Part shown: in pieces, positions 14,254 to 21,470 of the stretch | How the letters are laid out: every line of letters starts with the position of its first letter | Position numbering within the stretch: the stretch's first letter is position 1 | NCBI GenBank assembly: GCA_900755895.1 | Contig: CAAEIG010000124.1 | Span: 1 to 24,115, forward strand | Direction of reading: 5' to 3' | Origin: Clostridia bacterium | GTDB taxonomy: Bacteria; Bacillota; Clostridia; Oscillospirales; Acutalibacteraceae | Length of the DNA: 24,115 nt | Notes under the pieces: generated by a model | Seen by the model: the letters and a program-made list of their open reading frames with translations, nothing else | The model's database searches: none | Told to the model about the DNA's origin: nothing | Made by a program: the position numbers and the translations under genes

Positions 14254-14286
14254 AAAAAAGAGGCTGTCGCTTTGGGCGACAACCTC
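14254..14286 (-). terminator. Intrinsic terminator of the Ser-rich membrane protein gene
   Basis: GAGGCTGTCGC (14260-14270) pairs with GCGACAACCTC (14276-14286), with one mismatch, and is followed by six T residues on the minus strand. It lies 14 bp after the stop codon. Confidence 0.9.
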
Positions 14287-14300
14287 TCATTCTGCTTTTC

Positions 14301-15542
14301 TCAATTTTTGTAGTCGTCATCGGTAAAGCGCAAGGCTTCCCGCAGGATCTCTTCCGTGTCAAACTGCCGGGTTTGGCCCATGGTCTCCTGAGCCGGCGGG
14401 CTTGCCGTTTCCGGACGCTCCGGCAAGGGCTCCTCCGGATAGTCCTCCTCATAGACACCTTCGTCATAGGGAACTTCCTGCTCCTGGTACTGGCCATACT
14501 GGCCTTCATCCTGGTAGTCGTCGTAGTCCCCGTAATCATCATAGTCGTCGTACCCATCGTACTGGTCGTATTCTCCCTGGTACGGCTGGGGATCTTCCTG
14601 AGGCATGGAGAACTCCTCCGTATACAGGGAGGCTTCCTCCGGCATCAAGGCTCCCGGCGGGGCCTTGCGCACCACCGGTGCGGGAGGCTCCGGATAGCCC
14701 GTACCACCCTGGGCCGGCTGCTGACGAACCTCCGCCTCATGGATCTCCTGCAGAATACCCTCGGCGCCGGAATAGCGCCGTCTGCCTCGGAGATAGAACA
14801 GCAGAATAGCCACCAAACCCATGACACCTGCCACAACACAGGCCACGCCGCCAATAAACAGGGTGCTGGCCATGGAGTTCCCCTTGACGTTCAGTCGGGC
14901 AAAGGTCACATAGTTGGGACCGCTTTCCTCCTCCTCGGAAGAGGTCTCGCTGCCGTTGTTCAGAGAGACCGAAGGCCGCTCCACCGCAGGACGAGGGGTG
15001 GCAATGGTCTGGGGCTCATAGTCAGGGATTTCAATATCTTGACCCTGGGTGTCGTCAGGCTCCTCCTGAGACTGGCTGGGCTCCTCCCAAGGATCTTCGC
15101 TCTCGGGGTACTCCGATGAAGAATCACTGCCGTCCCCTCCATCCGAGGGTTCCTGAGAAGAGCTGCTTCCGGGATCCTCCGAGGAAGAACTGCTCCCCGG
15201 ATCCTGGGAGGAATCCGAGGGTTCCTCCGAAGAGGAGCTGGAAGACGAACTGGGCTCCTGGGAGGAATCCGAAGGCTCCTGGGAGGAAGAGGAACTGGAG
15301 GGTTCCTGAGAGGAGCTGCTGGAGGGGGGCGGCGTCACCGGATCCGGCGGGGGAGTGGCAGGCTCCGGAGTGACGGGGTCCGTCTCCGGATTCTGTGGGG
15401 TGGTGGTGCCGGTGGCATAGCTGGGCATCTGGGTGTGGCCCAGAGGGGGTGTTCCCTCTGTGGCCACGGCCGGCACTGCGATTAGGCAGGCAGCCAATGC
15501 CAGGGCCGCAAGCAGAGCCGCAAATCGGCGCTTTTCTCTCAT
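14301..15542 (-). CDS. Secreted-domain membrane protein with Ser/Pro/Glu-rich stalk and Tyr/Asp-rich tail
   Basis: Predicted protein of 413 residues, start at 15542 with AGGAGG. A signal peptide (about 1-27, ending VPAVA) is followed by a long low-complexity exterior region: Thr/Pro to about 73, then repeated units of poly-Ser and (S/E)EP or DP to about 165. A short less repetitive part (PNYVTFARLNVKGNS, about 208-222) leads into one membrane helix (about 226-251) and the basic stop-transfer RGRRR. The inside tail has a 40-residue run of D, Y, G and Q (about 318-358, DYDDYGDYDDYQ) and ends acidic. No enzyme domain is seen. It is a single-gene unit with strong promoter and terminator. It could be a cell-wall-spanning stalk or sensor-like protein; function unknown. 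Confidence 0.9.
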   Translation of the reverse strand: MREKRRFAALLAALALAACLIAVPAVATEGTPPLGHTQMPSYATGTTTPQNPETDPVTPEPATPPPDPVTPPPSSSSSQEPSSSSSSQEPSDSSQEPSSSSSSSSEEPSDSSQDPGSSSSSEDPGSSSSQEPSDGGDGSDSSSEYPESEDPWEEPSQSQEEPDDTQGQDIEIPDYEPQTIATPRPAVERPSVSLNNGSETSSEEEESGPNYVTFARLNVKGNSMASTLFIGGVACVVAGVMGLVAILLFYLRGRRRYSGAEGILQEIHEAEVRQQPAQGGTGYPEPPAPVVRKAPPGALMPEEASLYTEEFSMPQEDPQPYQGEYDQYDGYDDYDDYGDYDDYQDEGQYGQYQEQEVPYDEGVYEEDYPEEPLPERPETASPPAQETMGQTRQFDTEEILREALRFTDDDYKN

Positions 15543-15592
15543 GGCAGTTCCTCCTGCTGGGTGGGATTTTCCGATAAACTTCCTATCAAGTT

Positions 15593-15621
15593 ATTATACC
15601 ACATTGCGGAAGAATGTTCAA
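15593..15621 (-). promoter_or_regulatory. Sigma-A promoter of the Ser-rich membrane protein gene
   Basis: The -35 is TTGAAC (15616-15621), the spacer is 17 bp and the -10 is a perfect TATAAT (15593-15598). The leader is about 45 bases. Confidence 0.78.
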
Positions 15622-15641
15622 TGGGCGTTTTTTATGTTAAC

Positions 15642-15670
15642 AAAAAAAGGAACGGGGTCTCCCCCGCTCC
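15642..15670 (-). terminator. Intrinsic terminator of glyS
   Basis: GGAACGGGG (15649-15657) pairs with CCCCGCTCC (15662-15670) around a four-base loop, with one mismatch, and is followed by seven T residues on the minus strand. It lies 15 bp after the glyS stop. Confidence 0.9.
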
Positions 15671-15685
15671 CCTTTGTGGATTCGG

Positions 15686-17095
15686 TTAAAACGCCACTTT
15701 TTCTGCAATGTAGTCCTTGAGCTTCTCAATGGGCAGGCGCACCTGCTCCATGGTGTCGCGATCTCGGACGGTGACGCAATTGTCGGCTTCTTTCTCCCCA
15801 TCGCCCACAGTCTCAAAGTCGATGGTGATGCACAAAGGCGTGCCGATCTCGTCCTGGCGGCGATACCGCTTGCCGATGGAACCGGCCTCGTCGTAGTCGA
15901 CCATGAAGTCCTTGGACAGCATGTCGTGGACCTCCTGGGCCTTGGGCCCAAGCTTCTTGGACAGGGGCAGCACAGCGGCCTTGAAGGGCGCCAGCGCCGG
16001 ATGGAGATGCAGCACCACACGGACGTCGTCCTTGCCGTTCTTGTCCTGGCCCACCACTTCCTCGTCGTAGGCGTCGCACAGGAAGGCCAAAGCCATACGG
16101 TCCGCACCCAGGGAGGGCTCCACCACATAGGGGATGTAGTGCTCCTGGGTCTCCTGATCGAAGTAGGTCAGATCCTTGCCGGAGTGATCCTGATGGCGCT
16201 TCAGGTCGTAGTCGGTGCGGTCGGCAATGCCCCACAGCTCGCCCCAGCCGAAGGGGAACAGGTACTCCACGTCGGTGGTGGCCTTGGAGTAGAAGGACAG
16301 CTCCTCGGGACGGTGATCCCGGAAGCGCACGTTCTCCTCGGTCATGCCCAGGCTGAACAGCCACTGCTTGCAGAACTCCTTCCAGTAGGCAAACCACTCC
16401 AGGTCGGTGTCGGGCTTGCAGAAGAACTCCAGCTCCATCTGCTCAAATTCCCGGGTGCGGAAAGTGAAGTTGCCGGGAGTGATCTCATTGCGGAAGCTCT
16501 TGCCCACCTGAGCAATGCCAAAGGGCAGCTTCTTCCGGGTGGTGCGCTGCACGCTGGGGAAGTTCACAAAGATGCCTTGGGCAGTCTCAGGACGGAGGTA
16601 GATCTCGTTCTTCTGATCCTCGGTGACGCCCTGGAAGGTCTTGAACATCAAGTTGAACTGGCGAATATCAGTGAAGTTCTCGCTGCCACAGTTGGGGCAC
16701 TTGATGTGATTTTCTTTGATAAAGTCCATCATTTTCTCATTGGACCAGCCGTCGGCGGATTCGCCGGTGAAGTCCTCAATGAGCTTGTCGGCGCGGTGCC
16801 GGGTTTTGCAGTCCTTGCAGTCCATGAGGGGATCGGAGAAACCGCCCACATGACCGGTGGCCACCCACACCTGGGGATTCATCAAGATGGCGGCGTCCAC
16901 ACCCACGTTGTAGGGAGATTCCTGGACGAACTTTTTCCACCAAGCCTTTTTGACGTTGTTCTTAAACTCCACACCCAAGGGGCCGTAGTCCCAGGAGTTG
17001 GAGAGACCGCCGTAGATCTCGCTGCCGGGGAAGATAAAGCCCCGAGCTTTGCAGAGGTTCACGATAGTCTCCATGGTTTTATCGGTAGCTTTCAT
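15686..17095 (-). CDS. glyS: Glycine--tRNA ligase (single-chain class II type)
   Basis: Predicted protein of 469 residues, the usual length for the homodimeric bacterial/eukaryotic-type enzyme that charges tRNA-Gly in the cytoplasm. N-terminal CKARGFIFPGSEIYGGLSNSWDYGPLG is characteristic. Class II motif 2 is seen in FRNEITPGNFTFRTREFEQMELEFF and motif 3 in PYVVEPSLGADRMALAF. CxxC pairs (CKDC and CPNC) lie in the insertion. The C-terminal anticodon-binding domain is about residues 360-469. The start ATG 17095 has AGAAAGGCGG upstream. The leader is only about 35 bases, so there is no T-box. It is a single-gene unit. Confidence 0.97.
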   Translation of the reverse strand: MKATDKTMETIVNLCKARGFIFPGSEIYGGLSNSWDYGPLGVEFKNNVKKAWWKKFVQESPYNVGVDAAILMNPQVWVATGHVGGFSDPLMDCKDCKTRHRADKLIEDFTGESADGWSNEKMMDFIKENHIKCPNCGSENFTDIRQFNLMFKTFQGVTEDQKNEIYLRPETAQGIFVNFPSVQRTTRKKLPFGIAQVGKSFRNEITPGNFTFRTREFEQMELEFFCKPDTDLEWFAYWKEFCKQWLFSLGMTEENVRFRDHRPEELSFYSKATTDVEYLFPFGWGELWGIADRTDYDLKRHQDHSGKDLTYFDQETQEHYIPYVVEPSLGADRMALAFLCDAYDEEVVGQDKNGKDDVRVVLHLHPALAPFKAAVLPLSKKLGPKAQEVHDMLSKDFMVDYDEAGSIGKRYRRQDEIGTPLCITIDFETVGDGEKEADNCVTVRDRDTMEQVRLPIEKLKDYIAEKVAF

Positions 17096-17135
17096 AAGAA
17101 GGGACCGCCTTTCTGGTTAAGTCATACTGAGGAGT

Positions 17136-17164
17136 ATTGTAGCATGGGCGGGAAGGGATTGCAA
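17136..17164 (-). promoter_or_regulatory. Sigma-A promoter of glyS
   Basis: The -35 is TTGCAA (17159-17164), the spacer is 17 bp and the -10 is TACAAT (17136-17141). Just upstream, a 17-base sequence GAGAAAAACGAAAAAGT occurs twice (17168-17184 and 17190-17206); the second copy runs into the end of the hairpin element. Confidence 0.72.
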
Positions 17165-17196
17165 GGCGAGAAAAACGAAAAAGTAAAGTGAGAAAA

Positions 17197-17659
17197 ACGA
17201 AAAAGTTTTGGTCAAGCTTTTTCAAAAGCTTGCGAGGTGTGGAGCAGAGCTCCACGACCTTCACCGGCGCAGCCGTCAAAGAAAAGCAGGGGCGAAGCCG
17301 CACGCGCCCGTAGGGCGATAGGCGCACGCCCCGGACGGCTCTCAAGAAGCCCTCCCAGGAAGCGGATACCCCAGTCTTGGGAGCCCAGCTTCAAAAGGTC
17401 CGGATAGCTCCCACTCAGCCTTTCATGGCCGATACATGCAGCCCGGCCGCGACTGCGGTGGAACAGCTCACTGCTAGAGGGCCGTTCGGCCCGGCTACAG
17501 CGCTACGCGCTGGTGCGCCGGCCTCACTGCAGTTCCTTTCCGGCTGCGCCGGTTTCGTTCTTAAGGTCGCGCCTTTTTAAAAAAAGGCGGTCTCGCCTGC
17601 CGGCTCGGTCAGCGCTGGACGCTCCCCACTGGGGAGCAACGCACCAAAAACTTTTTCGT
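17197..17659. repeat. Hairpin element A: two facing half-units
   Basis: The outer edges are inverted: ACGAAAAAGTTTTGG at 17197-17211 and its near complement CCAAAAACTTTTTCGT at 17644-17659. The left half (plus strand) carries in order hairpin 1 (17213-17232, CAAGCTTTT/AAAAGCTTG), hairpin 2 (17239-17255, GTGGAGC/GCTCCAC), linker CGACCTT, hairpin 3 (17265-17275, CGGC/GCCG), linker AAAGAAAAGCAGG and hairpin 4 (17289-17332). The right half (minus strand) has the same series in reverse, with hairpin 4 at 17488-17523, and an additional palindrome GCTCCCC/GGGGAGC near 17620-17637. No gene is supported in 17165-17740. Elements B and C have the same plan. It could be a non-autonomous mobile element or a structured RNA or DNA site. 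Confidence 0.8.
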
Positions 17660-17701
17660 TTCCCGCCTTTTTGCGCAGTTTTCTTTTCTTCCCTTTTCTG
17701 C

Positions 17702-17707
17702 TATAAT
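17702..17707 (+). promoter_or_regulatory. Candidate -10 box of lepA
   Basis: A perfect TATAAT lies 33 bp before the lepA start. The -35 at 17-bp spacing (TTTTCT) is poor. The -10 sits just outside element A. Confidence 0.5.
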
Positions 17708-17740
17708 AAATAAATACACTTTTTGTAACGGAGATTCCCT

Positions 17741-19543
17741 ATGGATAGAAGTAAAATTCGCAATTTTAGCATCGTTGCCCACATCGACCACGGCAAATCC
17801 ACCTTGGCCGACCGCATCCTTGAGCAGACCAAGGCCGTCCCCCTTCGGGAGATGGAAAATCAGCTGCTGGACAACATGGATTTGGAACGGGAACGGGGCA
17901 TCACCATCAAAGCCCACGCCGTCACTCTGGTCTACACCGCTCAGGATGGGGAGGACTATGTCTTCAACCTCATTGACACCCCCGGTCACGTGGACTTCAA
18001 CTACGAGGTTTCCCGCTCTCTGGCCGCCTGCGAGGGAGCTGTACTGGTGGTGGACGCCTCTCAGGGCATTGAAGCCCAGACTCTGGCCAACACCTATCTG
18101 GCCGTGGACGCCGGGTTGGAGATCCTCCCGGTGGTGAACAAGATCGACCTGCCCAGCGCTGATCCCGACCGGGTCTGCCACGAGATCGAGGACGTCATTG
18201 GCATCCCCGCCATGGACGCTCCCCGGATCTCCGCCAAGACCGGCGTGAACATCCAGGAAGTGATGGAGCGCATTGTCACCGACATTCCCGCGCCGGGAGG
18301 GGACGAAACCGATCCCCTGCGGGCCCTGATTTTCGACTCTTACTACGACGCCTACCGTGGCGTCATCGTCTACGTGCGGATCAAGGACGGCACTGTCCGC
18401 CCCGGGGATACCATCCGCATGATGGCCACCGGCGGCGAGTTCAATGTGGTGGAGTGCGGCTTTTTGCGGGCCACCTCCTTGGAGCCCGCCGACGCCCTCT
18501 ATGCCGGAGAAGTGGGCTACATTGCCGCCTCCATCAAAGACGTGCGCCAGGCCCGGGTGGGTGACACTGTAACCCTAGCCGACCGTCCCGCTGCTGAGCC
18601 TTTAGAGGGCTACCGAGCGGTACAGCCCATGGTGTTCTGCGGCATTTACCCCGCCGACGGCGCCCATTACACCGACCTGCGGGACGCTTTGGAAAAGCTC
18701 CAGCTCAACGACGCCTCTTTGACCTTTGAGCCGGAGACCTCCGTGGCTCTGGGCTTTGGCTTCCGGTGCGGCTTCTTGGGGCTCTTGCACATGGAGATCA
18801 TTCAGGAGCGGTTGGAGCGGGAGTATGACCTGGATCTCATCACCACCGCCCCCAGCGTTGTGTACAAGCTGCACCTCACTGACGGCCAGGAGATCACCAT
18901 CGACAACCCCACCAACTATCCGGACCCCACTTTGATTCAAAGCGCGGAGGAGCCCATCTGCAACGCCCATATCTACTCCCCCTCGGAGTACGTGGGCAAC
19001 ATCATGGAGCTGTGCCAGGAGCGTCGTGGCGTATTCAAGGACATGAAGTATCTGGATACTGACCGAGTGGACATCCACTATGAGCTGCCCTTAAACGAGA
19101 TCGTCTACGACTTTTTTGATGCCCTCAAATCCCGCACCCGGGGCTATGCTTCCTTTGACTACGAGCTGATGGGATACCAGCCCAGCAAGCTGGTGAAGCT
19201 GGATATCATGCTCAACGGAGAAGTGGTGGACGCCCTGAGCTTTATCATCCACGCGGACAAGGCCTACGGCCGGGCCCGGAAGATGACGGAAAAGCTCAAG
19301 GAGAAGATTCCGCGCCAGCTGTTTGAAGTGCCCATCCAGGCCTGTATCGGCGGAAAGATCATTGCCCGTGAAACAGTAAAGGCATTGCGCAAGGACGTGC
19401 TGGCCAAGTGTTACGGCGGCGATATCACCCGAAAGAAGAAGCTGCTGGAAAAGCAGAAGGAAGGCAAGAAACGGATGCGCCAGTTGGGTACCGTGGAGGT
19501 GCCCCAGGAGGCGTTTATGTCCGTGCTGAAGCTGGACGAATAA
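17741..19543 (+). CDS. lepA: Elongation factor 4 (LepA), translational GTPase
   Basis: Predicted protein of 600 residues, full length for LepA. It binds ribosomes and GTP and aids translation, with back-translocation or initiation roles proposed. The GTPase domain begins AHIDHGKST (13-21, P-loop), with RGITIKA (switch I, G2), DTPGHVDF (G3) and NKIDLPSADP (G4). The middle contains the EF-G-like domains, including FGFRCGFLGLLHMEI. The LepA-specific C-terminal domain ends GKIIARETVKALRKDVLAKCYGGD and KKKLLEKQKEGKKRMRQLG. The start has GGAG seven bases upstream. It heads a plus-strand pair with hemW, but hairpin element B separates them. Confidence 0.98.
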   Translation: MDRSKIRNFSIVAHIDHGKSTLADRILEQTKAVPLREMENQLLDNMDLERERGITIKAHAVTLVYTAQDGEDYVFNLIDTPGHVDFNYEVSRSLAACEGAVLVVDASQGIEAQTLANTYLAVDAGLEILPVVNKIDLPSADPDRVCHEIEDVIGIPAMDAPRISAKTGVNIQEVMERIVTDIPAPGGDETDPLRALIFDSYYDAYRGVIVYVRIKDGTVRPGDTIRMMATGGEFNVVECGFLRATSLEPADALYAGEVGYIAASIKDVRQARVGDTVTLADRPAAEPLEGYRAVQPMVFCGIYPADGAHYTDLRDALEKLQLNDASLTFEPETSVALGFGFRCGFLGLLHMEIIQERLEREYDLDLITTAPSVVYKLHLTDGQEITIDNPTNYPDPTLIQSAEEPICNAHIYSPSEYVGNIMELCQERRGVFKDMKYLDTDRVDIHYELPLNEIVYDFFDALKSRTRGYASFDYELMGYQPSKLVKLDIMLNGEVVDALSFIIHADKAYGRARKMTEKLKEKIPRQLFEVPIQACIGGKIIARETVKALRKDVLAKCYGGDITRKKKLLEKQKEGKKRMRQLGTVEVPQEAFMSVLKLDE

Positions 19544-19555
19544 ACCCGCATAGCG

Positions 19556-19908
19556 GCGAAAAAAGTTTTGATCAAACTTTTTCAAAAGTTTGCGGTTGGT
19601 AAGGCGGAGCCTTACGACCTTGAAGCAAAGCGCAGCTTTGCAAAAAGAAATGCAGGGACGAACTCGCATGCCGCCGAAGGCGGGTAGAGTCCGTCCCGGA
19701 CGGCCTTTGCCTCGCCCCCCAAAACCAGCAAAGCCAAAAATGACCGTTAGCATCCCCTTCTGGAGGGGAGATTTGTTCAGACCATCCGGCGCGGCAGCCT
19801 ATCGCCCATACGGGCGCGTGCGGCTGCTGCGCCTGCTTTTTCTTTGACGGCTACGCCGTTCTAAAGGTCGCGCCTTTTTGAAAAAAGGCGCCTCAAAAAC
19901 TTTTTCGT
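19556..19908. repeat. Hairpin element B between lepA and hemW
   Basis: The element begins 12 bp after the lepA stop and ends 13 bp before the hemW start. Inverted edges are GCGAAAAAAGTTTTGATC at the left and the complement of AACGAAAAAGTTTTTGAGG at the right. Left half: hairpin 1 19573-19592 (CAAACTTTT/AAAAGTTTG), hairpin 2 19599-19615 (GTAAGGC/GCCTTAC), CGACCTT, hairpin 3 19625-19641 (GCAAAGC/GCTTTGC), hairpin 4 19655-19697. Right half (minus): hairpin 4 19788-19833, hairpin 3 19847-19859 (ACGGC/GCCGT), a fused hairpin 1/2 19870-19891 (GCGCC-T-run/A-run-GGCGC). The middle (19698-19787) has no gene. Confidence 0.8.
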
Positions 19909-19921
19909 TGGTGGTGATCCC

Positions 19922-21031
19922 ATGCTCGGCTTCTACGTTCACGTCCCCTTCTGCCATGGCAAATGCCCTTACTGCGATTTCTACTCCCTCCCCGATTCCC
20001 AGGAGGACATGGACGCCTATGTACAGGCCGTTCTCTCCTCCCTGGACCCTTGGGTGGACAAGCTCCAGCACCGGGAGCTTGCCACCGTCTACTTTGGCGG
20101 AGGTACTCCCAGCCTTTTGGGGGCGGATCGGCTGAGTGCCATTCTTCAAGGGGTGCGGGAACGCTTTTTCCTTGCTCCTACAGCGGAGATCACCCTAGAA
20201 GCCAATCCCACCCATGTGGACGGGGCTTTTTTCCAGCAGGTGCGGCAAGCCGGCTTCAACCGGCTCTCCATGGGGCTGCAATCCGCCAACCAGGAGGAAC
20301 TGCGCTTTCTAGGCCGGGCCCACTCCCCACAGGACGCCGCCCGGGCTGTGGAAAACGCCCGCCGGGCAGGTTTTGAGAACATCTCCCTGGATCTCATGCT
20401 GGGCCTGCCGGGGGGTTCCCAGGAAAAACTAGGCCACTCCATTCACTTCGCCGCTGGACTGGGCGTGGAGCACATCTCCTCCTATTTACTAAAGGTGGAG
20501 CCGGGCACACCCTTTGCCGCCCGGAAGGTGACCGTCCCCGACGACGACCAGTCCGCGGAGGAGTATCTGTTCGCCGTGGCAGAGCTGGCAAAACTGGGCT
20601 ACACCCAGTATGAGATCAGCAATTTCTCCCGACCGGACAGGGAGAGCCGTCACAATCTGCTGTATTGGCGGGGAGAGGAATACCTGGGCTTTGGTCCCGG
20701 GGCCCACTCCTTCTTTGAGGGCAGGCGGTTTTACTACCCCCGGGACCTGGCGGGCTTTTTGCAGGGGAATCCCCCGGTGGAGGACGGCCACGGCGGGGAC
20801 TTTGGGGAATTCGCCATGGTCAATCTGCGACTCACCCGGGGACTGCGCCGGGAGGACTGCCTTGCCAAATTTGGTAAGACCGGAGAAGCAGAATTTGACC
20901 AGATTCTGGAAAATGCCAAAGGCTGTCCCCGGCAGCTCTTGCAGGCAACGGAGGAGGGAATCTCCTTCACGCCGGAGGGATTCCTGGTGTCCAACGCCTT
21001 GCTGGTCCGGTTGCTGGGGGAGGACCTGTAA
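19922..21031 (+). CDS. hemW: HemW, radical SAM coproporphyrinogen III oxidase-like heme chaperone
   Basis: Predicted protein of 369 residues. The radical SAM cluster motif C11xxxC15xxC18 is seen in FCHGKCPYCDFYS. GGGTPSLL (glycine-rich SAM-binding), EANPTHVD, RLSMGLQS and DLMLGLPGGS follow in the order expected for HemW/HemN. The C-terminal HemN_C domain contains LRLTRGLRREDC. HemW binds heme and passes it to hemoproteins, and is not itself the oxidase; older annotations call it HemN. The start has GGTGGTGA upstream, only a few bases beyond the end of element B. The gene therefore has no promoter outside the element or lepA. lepA-hemW adjacency is common in Firmicutes. Confidence 0.95.
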   Translation: MLGFYVHVPFCHGKCPYCDFYSLPDSQEDMDAYVQAVLSSLDPWVDKLQHRELATVYFGGGTPSLLGADRLSAILQGVRERFFLAPTAEITLEANPTHVDGAFFQQVRQAGFNRLSMGLQSANQEELRFLGRAHSPQDAARAVENARRAGFENISLDLMLGLPGGSQEKLGHSIHFAAGLGVEHISSYLLKVEPGTPFAARKVTVPDDDQSAEEYLFAVAELAKLGYTQYEISNFSRPDRESRHNLLYWRGEEYLGFGPGAHSFFEGRRFYYPRDLAGFLQGNPPVEDGHGGDFGEFAMVNLRLTRGLRREDCLAKFGKTGEAEFDQILENAKGCPRQLLQATEEGISFTPEGFLVSNALLVRLLGEDL

Positions 21032-21040
21032 GCAGAAAAA

Positions 21041-21470
21041 ACGCAAAAGTTTTGGTCAAGCTTTTTCAAAAGCTTGCAGAGCGCGAGACAGCGTCTCGCG
21101 ACCTTAACCGGCGTAAGCCGGAAAAGAAAAAGCAGGCCCAAGGGCCGCACGGCGCGAAGCGCATAGGCCCTTGGACCGCCCCTCTTCCACCGAGCCAAAA
21201 ACGAATCTCCCAGCCCCCACAGCCCGAACCCCCCACCTATTTGGCCGAATGCGCATTATGCAAAAAGGACGCCCAGGTTTCAAACTTGGGTGTCCTTTTT
21301 GGCTTTTGTGGGGATGCGCCGTCCTTCCAGCCTACCGCCCTGGGGGCGAATGCGGCTGGAAGGACTAGTTTCTCTTTACGGCTTGCGCCGAATAAGGTCA
21401 AGGCCGCGAGACTCTGTCTCGCGCTCTGCAGCCTTTGAAAAGGTTGGCGAAACTTTTACGCGCTTCGCGT
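21041..21470. repeat. Hairpin element C between hemW and ogg
   Basis: It begins 9 bp after the hemW stop with ACGCAAAAGTTTTGGTC. Left half: hairpin 1 21057-21076 (CAAGCTTTT/AAAAGCTTG), hairpin 2 21083-21099 (GCGAGAC/GTCTCGC), CGACCTT, hairpin 3 21108-21121 (CCGGC/GCCGG), hairpin 4 21138-21174 (CCAAGGGCC/GGCCCTTGG). Right half (minus): hairpin 4 21321-21365 (GTCCTTCCAGCC/GGCTGGAAGGAC, 12 perfect pairs), then the rest up to about 21470. The right edge encodes the last residues and stop of the DNA glycosylase. Between the halves lies a bidirectional terminator. Confidence 0.8.
21262..21300. terminator. Bidirectional terminator between hemW and ogg
   Basis: A 16-base arm (AAAAAGGACGCCCAGG) pairs with CTTGGGTGTCCTTTTT, using two G-T wobbles, with an A-run on one side and a T-run on the other. 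It can end transcription from the converging hemW and ogg genes. Confidence 0.85.

Noticed and set aside
15674..17191. Plus-strand open frame (505 codons) opposite glyS
   Set aside because: Shadow of a highly conserved synthetase gene.
17096..17196. A T-box riboswitch upstream of glyS
   Set aside because: The leader between the promoter and the start is only about 35-40 bases, too short, and no T-box core sequence is present.
17333..17487. A possible tRNA or other stable RNA in the middle of element A
   Set aside because: No cloverleaf, TPsiC-like arm or known RNA consensus could be traced.
17377..17580. Small open frames within hairpin element A
   Set aside because: They run through hairpin stems, have no ribosome-binding site and no similarity between elements A, B and C at the protein level.
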